DNA of 64,000 nucleotides from Mariannaea sp. PMI_226 (Eukaryota > Ascomycota > Sordariomycetes > Hypocreales > Nectriaceae), in contig JANFOG010000001.1 in NCBI GenBank assembly GCA_024336345.1, forward strand, positions 4,712,001-4,776,000, in the 5' to 3' direction. The notes beneath the pieces are model-generated. The model saw nothing but the letters and a program-made list of their open reading frames with translations. It had not been told where the DNA came from and did not search any database. The position numbers and the translations under genes were made by a program. This document shows, in pieces, positions 45,403-55,045 of this stretch. How positions within the stretch are numbered: position 1 is the stretch's first letter; every line of letters begins with the position of its first letter.

Positions 45403-47968
45403 ATGGTCTCCTTCTTTGGCCTGAAGCTTGGGGGCGACAAGAAGAAATCCAAGTAAGCAATGCAATTGCAATGGCATTACTGTAAGGAGTTATCTAACAT
45501 ATCCTGCTATCCTCAGTGACAAACAGAAGCCACCACCACGTTCAATTCAACGACCAAACGACAAGAGCACTACCCCCGACCCGCCCATCACCAGAGAGCG
45601 TCGTCTTACAAACAACTATTCCCGGCCAAATTTCGCCCGCCCAGGCACGGCATCTTCAAATTATGCAGGGGATGCTGCAGAATGGCGAGCCCCTTACGCA
45701 GGCGGTTCCAACTCCGCCGCCGTCTCGTCCATGGTTGATCTTGCTACTCCCAGAGCTCCAGGCCTCGGGAATCCACGATTCCACTCTTCAGACAATCAAC
45801 TCAACGCTCGCTTTACAAAGGATGGTTCCCCAAGCTTGACGTCACCCGGTTTAATTGGAGGTTCCAAATTGAACAGCCCTCGGTCTCCCAACCGACCAGG
45901 AACGGCGATATCCATCAATACTAATACCAAGAGAGATTGGGATAATCCTTTCCAGGTTCATTTTGCCGGTCCGGGCAGTACACCAGTGTCTCCTTCCCAT
46001 GGAAAGAACTCATTGGAACAGTTTGAATTTGGACTCGGAAGTGATAACAATACAACGGAGCTGGTCAATCCAGCAGGAAACGGATATCCCTCCCCGCCAC
46101 CATCGATTCTCAGTGCCGACCAACCCATTCCTCCTGTGAACCCCGACAATCGCCCTGGTAGCAGCCGACGTAATGGCCCAAGCGGTCTGCGCAACATGGA
46201 AACGACGGGCCCCCAAGCCCTCCCCAGCCCGGCGGCGTCAGTATTGCGGACAAGTGAGGAAACCTTGGATATACCTGTTATCCGGAACGTTCAAGCAAAG
46301 CGTGACACCCTGACGTTCCATACGCCTCGGAGACAGAGCTTCACCATGGAAGTCGATGGCATGGACAAGGGAAAGGGAAAGCCCATGACGGAAGGGCTAG
46401 CTGGCAATTTTACCGGGTTCGACTTTGGTGAGAGCGTAAGAAGAGGGAGTGTGTCACATAGTGTTGACAGTATCAGCCCTATCAGCCCTTTGGATATTAT
46501 GAAATCCAAGCCGTTTGCAGCAGCAAGGACAGCAAGCCCACTGAGGTCCATGCAGTCTAGTCCTTCATTATCAGGAGAAGAAAGAATAGTAACGAGGCAA
46601 CGAAATACTAGCGATGCACCATCGGCCCTGTCCAATGTGTCGACCCAGGAGTCAGTCCTCCGAGAGTCGCCAATTTTGACTCAATCTCTGTCAGTGCCAT
46701 TGGTGTCGACGCCAACACAGCCAGTTTTACAGCCCGCATCTCAGTTTTCACCACAACCTGCGCTGAGCCCAACCATGCAACATGCCTCACCACCCACTCT
46801 ACAAACTTCGAGGGGACCGTCACCTCACCCCCCCGTCAAGCTCCAATACCACGATATTCCTCTCGCCCTTCGGACTCCAGCCCCTCCTCCAGCCCCCCCT
46901 CCAACCGGCCCTATTCCCCCGACACCTACAAACGCTCGCTCAAATACAGTACCGCCTGTCTCCGCCTACGGAGCTCAGCCCGGATACATGTCCCGGCCTC
47001 TGGATCCTCCGCCCCCAGGTTTTCGGTCCCGAGTCGACTCTAACCCTCAACGTCAGCCCAACGGTCTTCGCGTTCCACCCCCGCTTGTCGATCGGTTCAA
47101 TAAAGATGACGGGAGCAGTCTTCGCAGTCCATTCGGCCCTCCTCCTGAGGAGGGGAATTACATACGCACCGGTTCCTCTCCCTCTCCCAGGCTGCCTCCT
47201 GAAGCCCGTGCCCAGAGCCCATTCAGTCGTCCACCCATAGAGGGTGATTTTCCTGTTCAAAAAGGACTTCCTCGCGGTCGTCGACCTCCTGCCCTGGAGT
47301 TACATGCTCAAAAATCTGGGGCCTGGGGGTCTAAAATCCAGCAGCGTCAGCGGCCTATGTACCCTACTCAAGCTGAATCTTCACCCACAATGAGCTCGGA
47401 GATGTCTAAGGAGGAAAGTGCTGAAGATCACGGCTATACGCTTCCAAATTGGGATGACTTTGATACTGCTTCTCCCCGTCGCTCTGCTGTTCCTGCTCCA
47501 CTTTATCCTATGCGTGGCGATCATCAAGCACCCCATACTCCTCCGGCTGACGACGGAGTTTTAAGTCCTCTTCGTCATCAGTTTACTTCTTCTCCCATAT
47601 CTCCTAAACCTCCGAGCCTTCCTTCTCCGTCCTTTTCTTCACTACAAAAGTCAATCTCAAGCTCCAGCGAAAACCTCGCTAAAAGTTTTGAACTTGTTGA
47701 GCAACAAGAGGCCGATGCTGCCGCCGCTGCTGCTTTGAAATCTTCTCTGGCGCAGTCCAGCATCCCACGCAACAGACCACTGATATCTCCGGTCATGGTT
47801 GAGTTCTCACGCTCTCTAAGCCCCGCTACGATGCGCGTCGAGGCTAAGAAGGCGCCTCCTCGGCCCAACAATCCTATTGTTGTCCCTGCGTCCAAGGAAA
47901 CGGCTGATAGATTGGGGGCTCGGACGCCGAAGATTGCAGTTAACAGTTCCAATCCGGGTTTCATCTAA
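45403..47968 (+). CDS. Pro/Ser-rich protein of unknown function
   Basis: Not recognised. Two exons: 45403-45452 and 45517-47968. The 64-nt intron (GTAAGC..CCTCAG, CTAAC branch) is phase 2, giving 833 residues. The first exon encodes MVSFFGLKLGGDKKKSK, a compact hydrophobic-basic start that looks conserved and may be a membrane or partner contact. The rest is disordered: Ser/Pro-rich with many SP sites (proline-directed kinase targets), repeated SPR/SPT motifs, and a polyproline run (APPPAPPPTGPIPPTP, about residues 480-495) suited to SH3 or profilin binding. A short Ala/Glu helix lies near QEADAAAAAALKSSL. There is no signal peptide or membrane helix. Inference: a cortical or cytoskeletal adaptor. 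The long leader suggests translational control. Confidence 0.75.
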
Positions 47969-48532
47969 ACGAAAAAAAAGGAGGGAGATCAGACATACCA
48001 TGCAACTTTATGACAAGATGTGGACATGCAAATTTCCTTGGCCAAATGGCGTCTCCTTGTTGATCAGACATGTGAATATCTCTTCTTCCTAGGTATCAAG
48101 CGATGATTTGTTTTATATATATCTTTCTGTATATAAGGGGCTCTTTTGGGCCCTACTCATTATTCTTTTGTACATAATTTCTTGTCCTCGGAGCAATTTT
48201 TCGTTATAATGTCTAAAGGAAGGACAGGGCAGGATAGGATAGCTGACGGTTTTCAAATAGCTGGGATATATAAACCGGGCACGACACTCGCTACAATCGA
48301 ACTCTAGTATTTTTTATTGCGAACTTTGATTTCGCAAACACTTAACACGCATGTTTCACACAAAAGTACGTTGGGGATCGAGTTGACAAATGACTGCATC
48401 AAAGCAAGACACCTTCGTCCGTCTACATACAAGATATGCACCCAAAGATAGATCGCTCAGTCCAGTACAAAACACCCCTGCGCCGCAACCAAGACTTTTT
48501 ATTCATATTCCCGTCAGTGATTTCCCGAAGTT
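47969..48532. other. Intergenic between convergent genes
   Basis: 3' UTRs of the Pro/Ser-rich gene (+) and the O-acetyltransferase gene (-). T/A-rich, including a TATATATAT run near 48114. No gene seen. Confidence 0.6.
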
Positions 48533-50119
48533 CTAGTTCAGGAAAAGTCTCAAGTTCCCTCCAATATGCTTTAAATCCAGCAAGAACGTGTCGTGACCAA
48601 ACAGACTCATCTCCTCACTCAACTCTACGTGGGTCACGTTGCGGTTACCCGCGAGGCGTATCGCCTGGGCTACCTCACGTTGTTGCCAGGCGGGAAAGAG
48701 AATGTCGCTGGCAACGCCCATGACGAGTGTAGGGGTGTCACGGAGCGGTGCAAGACCGAGAATCAGATCCTCAGGTGGCTGCGATGAACCAGGAACAATC
48801 TCAGCATCGTCAGGCATGACTGAGCCAGGCTGCTCCTGGTACGGCTCCTCCGGGAGCGTCAAGTTGCAGACAGCTTCTAGACATGTGGAAACTTCGCCAG
48901 AGGCAAGCTGTTGTTTATGAGAGGCACGGCGGTCTCGCGTGGCCAATTGGTTCTCGTGGCCGAGATCAAAGAGATCCATGGCCTTGCTCACATACAGAAG
49001 ACTATTGGGGTCATGGTTAAGACACCATTTCTCGCCAGCGTGGTCGAGGTATGTCTCAACAAGGAAATCGGGGCAAAGAGCCGGAGGCTTGCTAGGGTCG
49101 GCCCGTCGGCGGCCGAATCGCTGCTCCCACTCGGGACCAGATCTATATGTGACGGTAGCAATCTCACGGGCTAGCTTCATGCCAGCGTGTGGAGGGACCT
49201 TTCCGTAGTAGAAACCGCGGTTCCAGTTGGCATCCATCATGAGGACCTGGCGCTGGGTGTGCCGCATGGCAATGCTGTAAGGGTGGCTGCGAGCGCAGCC
49301 ACTAATGGAGACGATGCGACCAACACGGGAGGGGTACAGGACGCCTGCAGCGAGAGACTGCATGCCGCCCATGCTGGATCCGACACTAGCATAGAGCTTC
49401 TCGACGCCAAGGGAGTTGAGCAGGCGGAACTGCGCGCGAACCATATCCTGAATGGTAAGGATAGGGAAGCGAGTCGCATACCGCTCTCCGTTACCGGGAT
49501 CGATGCTACTGGGACCTGTAGAGCCATAACAGCCGCCGATGACGTTGGTGCAAATAACGTGGTACTTGTTTGTATCGAGGGGACCTCCCGGCCCTATGAA
49601 TTTCTCCCACCAGCCCGGCTTCGGGTTTGTCTCGGTGGAGTGGGCGTGGGATGATGCCGAAAGGCCGGTATGAACGAGGATGACGTTTGACTTGTCGGCA
49701 TTCATCTTACCCCAAGTTTCGTAGGCGATGTTGAATTCAGGCAGAATTCCACCCCAGTCGAGGAGAAGTGGTTCTTTGCAATGGTAGTTGAGCGTCTCGC
49801 CGGAGGTGTAGGAAGGTTCAGGCCCGGATTCGTTCGACGTTGCGGTTGTCGCAGCGGCGCCAGCACCGAGCTTTGCGGAGCGAGTTTCGATGGCATCGAG
49901 GCAGGGGAAGGACATTGCCGGGTTGGAAGCAGCACCGGACGACCGAAAGGGAGAAGAGTGAAGCTGGCGAGATCCATTGGCGGGGTTGTTCGTGTGGCGG
50001 GTGAATCGCTGGGCTGAATTGAGGTATGAACGAGCGCCGGTGCTGAGATTTGCTGGTGAGGAAGCGAAGGCGCCTTGGAGGCGACGGCCAGTGGTGGCTA
50101 GAGATCTTGAGGACTTCAT
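48533..50119 (-). CDS. MetX-family O-acetyltransferase, probably serine (CysA-type)
   Basis: Alpha/beta-hydrolase acyltransferase of 528 residues, uninterrupted. It begins with about 60 Ser/Arg-rich residues lacking acids ([20 protein letters not shown]), a probable mitochondrial presequence. The nucleophile is Ser249 in GSSMGGM, and the catalytic His509 is in FGHDTFLLD. The family covers homoserine O-acetyltransferase (Met2) and the fungal serine O-acetyltransferases CysA (Aspergillus) and Cys2 (fission yeast). The blocks [13 protein letters not shown] and [13 protein letters not shown] match the CysA/Cys2 kind rather than Met2, which has an L-T-G-S-x-D type segment there. Likely reaction: acetyl-CoA + L-serine to O-acetylserine for cysteine synthesis. 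Homoserine as substrate is the alternative. An upstream TCACGTGA and GATA cluster may regulate it. Confidence 0.85.
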   Translation of the reverse strand: MKSSRSLATTGRRLQGAFASSPANLSTGARSYLNSAQRFTRHTNNPANGSRQLHSSPFRSSGAASNPAMSFPCLDAIETRSAKLGAGAAATTATSNESGPEPSYTSGETLNYHCKEPLLLDWGGILPEFNIAYETWGKMNADKSNVILVHTGLSASSHAHSTETNPKPGWWEKFIGPGGPLDTNKYHVICTNVIGGCYGSTGPSSIDPGNGERYATRFPILTIQDMVRAQFRLLNSLGVEKLYASVGSSMGGMQSLAAGVLYPSRVGRIVSISGCARSHPYSIAMRHTQRQVLMMDANWNRGFYYGKVPPHAGMKLAREIATVTYRSGPEWEQRFGRRRADPSKPPALCPDFLVETYLDHAGEKWCLNHDPNSLLYVSKAMDLFDLGHENQLATRDRRASHKQQLASGEVSTCLEAVCNLTLPEEPYQEQPGSVMPDDAEIVPGSSQPPEDLILGLAPLRDTPTLVMGVASDILFPAWQQREVAQAIRLAGNRNVTHVELSEEMSLFGHDTFLLDLKHIGGNLRLFLN

Positions 50120-50339
50120 TGTGACGCCAAATGTGATATACTAGAATAAAAATAAAAAAAAAACCAGGTAGGAGGAGATTGGGCGCTCTATGTATCCCTC
50201 GTTCAGTAATTCACAAGTTGGGTTTGTAATCGCCCGGACGCAGACTCAAGAGCTTCGGCCCTTTGCCGACGTCGCTCGGGCCCGGTGCATTCACAGTGGA
50301 GAGCAAGCGGCTGCCGGGGACGGCGCTTATGACGCGATT

Positions 50340-50347
50340 TCACGTGA
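50340..50347. promoter_or_regulatory. TCACGTGA palindrome (Cbf1-type E-box)
   Basis: A perfect TCACGTGA lies about 220 bp upstream of the O-acetyltransferase start. In budding yeast this is the Cbf1 site of sulfur-assimilation (MET) promoters. Role here is inferred from position beside a sulfur amino-acid gene. Confidence 0.4.
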
Positions 50348-50395
50348 GATGAGCGCAATGGCATCTGGTACGTACTGTGCTCTGTTTGACAATCG

Positions 50396-50437
50396 TTATC
50401 GATAAGTGATAAGATTAACGCAGGTTGGCAGGATAAG
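50396..50437. promoter_or_regulatory. Cluster of GATA sites
   Basis: TTATC at 50396-50400 and GATAAG at 50401-50406, 50408-50413 and 50432-50437. Four sites in 42 bp resemble AreA/NIT2-type nitrogen-control elements. They could act on either divergent gene. Confidence 0.4.
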
Positions 50438-50791
50438 TCACCACCCCGCCACACGATTAGTGCGGGGACTACCATAAGCGGGTTGAGACGAATTGACGTC
50501 AGACAATGTAGAGGCAACAGCTTCGATTAACGGTTGATGTTGGCTGCTGCCTTGATGATAGCTCGGTGCACCATTCACAATCTACCCACTAACCGCGTCA
50601 CCAGCATTACATGGAGCCATATGCATATCTAAATATATCTTGTCTTACCTTGTTTTCCAATATTAAACCAATTCTTTTTCTCTTTCTCTCTCTCTCTCTC
50701 TACCTCTCCGTCTTTGCCTGTCTCCAATCTAATAAACCCCATCATTACTTATCATCTCCAACCTTTGATTGTCACCTACCATTGACCCGCC

Positions 50792-52090
50792 ATGGCTAAC
50801 ATCCTTCCCCACCAAGTCCTCCGCAACTTGCGGAGGGCAGTTCTTCCAGAAGGAGAAGATGAGGCTGGTAACACCCCTGCCCGAGAAAGCCAGGATCTTT
50901 TTGCCGGTGCGCCAGAGGATAGATCCGGCGAAGAGAATCATGATGATGATGATAGCGGCAGTCCTAAAAATCAACCAGACAAAGAGCAGCCGCAGGAGAA
51001 GGACGACTTCGGCGATGCTCCAAATAAGTCCTACGCCCCATCCCCAACGGACATTTTTGTCGTAAGGGCCATGCTAGTGAAAACGAGCAATCTGCCAGCA
51101 GATATTGTCGACCTCATCTTTGACCACGCAGAGTACTGGGCCCATTCAAGCAATGAAATCGACTACACTGCGGAGCACCAGTCGCCAATGTGCGTACAGG
51201 CAACCAGCCCTGCTCAGAATAAGTTCATTGTAAGTCCAACTACCTTGATTACTATACCGATATCTCAACTAACCATGTTCCTCAGTTGCGATCATTTCCC
51301 GTAGGGTTAAGATGCACCCACCATGAAAAAGACCTCGCAGAGGAGCTTGCCTGGGATACGGTTGAGGTCAAACCCCTACCTCCCCCCGAGAGGGAGCATG
51401 ATGCTGCATACTTTCAGAAATTAGCCAGTTATCCAACTACTAGGCTCAATAACCCCGTTCGCAAGATCATCTTTTCCATCCGAAGCCATGACCAAGGTTG
51501 GGGGGGAGAACGTGGAAACCCCGGCACGTATATGGGAGCGTGGACTTGGTTCGAAGCAGGTTTGGAGAGGTTTGATGCAGACCAAACTTGTAAGTGACTC
51601 TTGATAGCAGCCCGAGCAATGTGTGTTGCTACCTGTTTGCTGACAAGAAAACAAAAAAAAATTAGGCGATCCTCAATGCACGTATGATATCCGATACAAA
51701 TCAGAATCGACTAGAGCTCCCCCACTTCCCCTGTGTGCATTGCGTCCGCTCTACCCTGACGTCGAGCGCGATCCAGAACATCCAGATAGGTTTCGATATC
51801 ATCACCCTCTGATGCGCGACGAAAAGCATGAGATTGTCCGCAATCGAACAGCGAGCCGGAACTGGGAGGATCGTGTAATAACCTGGAGATGGACCGATCA
51901 CTTCAAGAGGGACTCGGAGGAAGCGATGAAGAGGGATATGGAACAGGGCTGGGGGCCTGAGACCATGGATGGAGAATTCGTGAGGAGCTTGAAAATGGGA
52001 GACGTGGTCACTGTTTGGGCCAAAGCCAGGTTCCCAGGCTGGGCGAATCATATTGAGAAGGTCAAAATCGAAATCTTTTGGGCGGCTTGA
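50792..52090 (+). CDS. Conserved-looking fungal protein, unknown function
   Basis: Not recognised. Three exons: 50792-51229, 51286-51589 and 51666-52090; introns of 56 and 76 nt (GTAAGT..CTCAG and GTAAGT..ATTAG) keep frame, giving 388 residues. The N-terminus (1-90) is acidic and disordered. Near residue 100 a helical segment LPADIVDLIFDHAEYW resembles an F-box-like or degron-like helix, but no F-box is claimed. The C-terminal two thirds look globular and Trp-rich (SHDQGWGGE, GAWTWFEAGLERFD, VITWRWTDHF, VWAKARFPGWANHIEKVKIE), compatible with a beta-sandwich. No signal peptide, membrane helix or catalytic motif is visible. It is divergent from the O-acetyltransferase gene. Confidence 0.82.
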
Positions 52091-52755
52091 GTTGGTTGGG
52101 ATTTGATGACTTGAGAGAGACATGAGCAATGGATTATGGTTTTCCCCGTTTCTGCATTTCTTCATTTCTTCATGATATGCCTTCAGTCGTTATCGCAATT
52201 CTCTGTTCGCTATATATCATCTAGGATTTCTTTTTTTATGTCGTCTTCTTCTAATAAATCTATACATCAACAAACGAGTCGAAGAAATGAAGGCTTTATA
52301 CATGGGTCACTCGCTCATCCCAGAAGACAAGTGGCTCAAGATTATCGCAAGGATGAACAGCTCCATCCTGAGTCTGCATGCCAACGATTATTCCATTCAA
52401 TCTCACCTTAGGTAAACAACAAGCCAATCAGTCATTTTGCCCTTTTTTTTTTTATCTTTTAAAAAATTACTCTTTTGGTTCTGCCAGCTGTCTGCGTGGC
52501 ATTTGAATTGGTGAAATCTGGAAAGCGTTCCGGTCTTACTATTTTGCCGAGAGACCCTGCGCCGAAAGTGCGTCATGCATCATCATCATCCTGTCAACAC
52601 CTACGTAATACAAGGCCCTGGTCCATGTTCTTGTTTCGTCGTACAGTGGTGAAATGTCAGGAATAAGGCATTCATGTAAGATATTAAGCATCCCAGTTCT
52701 GTTTTCGCGGCGTCCAGCTCGTCATTTCTGGCATCCGGTGCTCTCACTTCGCGCA
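52091..52755. other. Intergenic, tandem plus-strand genes
   Basis: 3' UTR of the 388-residue gene and promoter/leader of the Nudix gene. The region 52654-52755 is in frame with the Nudix start and may be translated (see that entry). No other gene seen. Confidence 0.55.
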
Positions 52756-53636
52756 ATGTCGACCACCTCCTTCTCAGATCTCAACATCCCTCTCAGTCTT
52801 CCTGAGGGCTTGTCTCAGGAGCAACTGTTGGAATTTAAGCCTTTCAATGTGAGATTATCCTCTTATATCCTTTTTCTTTTCAATTATACGTTACTAACTC
52901 TGTTCCATACTAGAGTTGGTTGAGTACTTTGACAAACTCCCTGCGTCTCCAAGCCGACGCTTCACATCCCTTCAACGAGGACCCTTATGCTCTCCGCTTC
53001 ATCACCGTCCAGTCCTATGATGTCTTCAGCAACAAGCGTCTAGGTTTTGTCAAGCTCACCGCTACAGTCTCCAACTCCACCGGCAGCAAGCTGCCCGCCA
53101 TTGCCTTTCTCCGAGGGCCCAGCGTCGCCCTGCTTGTCATGCTCATTCCCGATGATGTGCCTCCGGACTCGAATGAGCGCTACGTCGTACTGACTGTGCA
53201 ACCTCGAGTCCCAGCTGGGAGCCTTAGTTTTGTGGAGCTCCCAGCCGGAATGGTAGATGATTCGGGGAGCTTCAAAGGTGCCGCTGCCAAGGAGATGGAG
53301 GAGGAACTGGGCATCACGATTCACGAAGATGAACTCACTGACCTCAGCGAGCTAGCTTCTCCAGAAGAGGACGACAGTGAGGGGTTGCCCAAGGCCATGT
53401 TTCCCAGTGCTGGGGGTTGCGACGAGCACATTACCATCTTCAGCTACGAACGGAGAATTCCTCGAGCTCAGCTCAAAGAATGGAGTGGGCGCCTGACTGG
53501 CATCAGAGATCATGGGGAGATGATTACGCTCAAAGTTGTCCCCATGAAAGATGTCTGGAAAGCCGGCGCTCGAGACGCCAAGTGCCTTGCTGCCCTAACT
53601 CTTTGGAACGGTCTGCGGGAGGAGAAGAAGCTGTAA
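52756..53636 (+). CDS. Nudix hydrolase, ADP-sugar diphosphatase (NUDT14-like)
   Basis: Hydrolyses ADP-sugars such as ADP-glucose or ADP-ribose, by similarity to plant NUDX14. Two exons: 52756-52848 and 52914-53636; 65-nt intron (GTGAGA..ACTAG, CTAAC branch), 271 residues. The Nudix box runs from Gly143: GMVDDSGSFKGAAAKEMEEELGI. The catalytic EEE-x-G core is intact, but the first Glu is Gly149 and the usual Arg is Lys157. FPSAGGCDEHITIF and the RDHGEMI block are shared with the plant enzyme. An ATG at 52654 in the same frame would add 34 residues (ILSIPVLFSRRPARHFWHPV core), Arg-rich and acid-free like a mitochondrial presequence, giving 305 residues. Two isoforms are possible. The next gene is a second, convergent Nudix enzyme. 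Confidence 0.87.
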
Positions 53637-53736
53637 TGGCCCTTTGGTTCTCTGCTGTCTATGTGATCTATTGACAAGTTCAATTTTCCACTCTTTTTTT
53701 TTTGTTGCTCTTCGTCATTCATTACGTGACATGAAT

Positions 53737-54475
53737 CTAAAGCTTTAATCTCTGGGCCAGCAGGATTCCTTCAGCAAAAGTCCCAACGCGTGCATCAATG
53801 GCATAACCCTCAGCCTCCAACCTGATGCACTCGTCCCATAGGTTCGCGAGCGGCACGGTAAACACATCGATGAACTCGTTCTCCTCTAACTCAGGCTTGG
53901 GGTCCTGGTTCTCGGGGAGTGACATGTCGATGGAGACATGCACCATGCGCAAGTTGGTATTGCAGAAACCTGGATCGTTATACATGATGGGTGTTGTCTC
54001 AGTTACAACACCCACATAGCCCGTCTCTTCCTTCAGTTCGCGGACGGCGGCTTGTTCTGCAGTTTCGCCGGCATCGATAAGGCCTGCGGGGACCTCGATG
54101 GTGACCTTATCGATGGGCGGGCGGAATTGCTTCTGAAGGATAATCTCCTTGCCTGTGGGCTTGTCGAGGATGGCGACGATTCCAACGCCGTCAATGTCGG
54201 CGTCTTTAGGACGGGTACGACGCTCGGAGGACTCCCATGTTCGGGTGACACCAATGGGATCTTGATATTCAATCCTGAAGACACAAATCGCGTTTAGCAG
54301 GGTCATCCAGCAGGATGGAGCAATGGCGTTTGTTACTTGATAAGCTTAATCCAGCGGGCCTCGTCTTCGGCCTAGAGATGGCGGATTGTCAGGGAATGCC
54401 TCTTGGTGACATGACGAGGCGGTGATACCATACCAGTGGACCAGTGGACAATACTTTAGAGTCGGAAACGGACAT
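53737..54475 (-). CDS. YSA1: ADP-ribose pyrophosphatase (YSA1-like Nudix)
   Basis: Hydrolyses ADP-ribose to AMP and ribose 5-phosphate, clearing a reactive metabolite in the cytosol or mitochondria. Three exons: 54475-54434 (14 codons), 54371-54337 (35 nt) and 54274-53737, giving 204 residues. The splices (GTATGG..TCTAG and GTAACA..TTCAG) build ARWIKLIKIEYQDPIGVTRTWE, matching the N-terminus of the Ysa1/NUDT5 family. The Nudix box at 90-112 is canonical (GLIDAGETAEQAAVRELKEETGY), and the upstream EVPAG motif is present. Reading only the large exon would leave the protein without its N-terminus. The stop lies 100 bp from that of the convergent Nudix gene. Confidence 0.9.
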
Positions 54476-55045
54476 GACGATAATCTCCCAGTCTTATTTA
54501 CAGTATAACCCAGCCTCTGCCTCTGGTATTTAAAATAATAAGATTCTACCACGCGCCAACGTTTTGTTGAGGGAAATCTTCCCCAGCACGGCTACGTCAC
54601 ACAATGTGAAGTCCTATCATTGGAGTACAGGGTACGCTAAGCTGCCTAGCTTAACTGCCAGCTTTTGTACAACGTGTACGTGATCTGCGCGCATCTTTGC
54701 CTACCCAAAGAAAAGGCTAGCATTGAGAAAACAGAAAAATAAAAGTAAAAGGGAAAACAATATTTGCTTGTTTATTTTAGTCTGCTAAAAGTGGGTGGTA
54801 GTTTGGTTGTGTAATGCTGTGACGGTGAACCAGCACTTGTAGGTCCCTCTTCAATTGAAAGAGCAATGCAACTCTCGACAGTGGACATGGTAATATAACT
54901 ATTCAGAATTACTTCGTACAAGGTGGGTTAATTAAACACAGTCATCTCTATTTGATAGAGGTCCTACCTAAGAAGTTCGCTAACCAGCTTTCCAAACACA
55001 CCTCTGATTGCCGCTGGTTTTGGGAGTGCTACCTCGTGTAGTTCA
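54476..55045. other. Intergenic, tandem minus-strand genes
   Basis: Promoter of the YSA1-like gene and 3' UTR of the OPT gene. AT-rich; no gene, RNA or repeat seen. Confidence 0.6.

Larger units (their letters stand above)
50120..50791. other. Divergent promoter region
   Basis: 670 bp between the divergent O-acetyltransferase (-) and the 388-residue unknown (+). It contains a TCACGTGA palindrome, a GATAAG cluster (both listed) and a CT-dinucleotide run at about 50681-50702 near the plus-strand gene. No gene seen. Confidence 0.6.
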
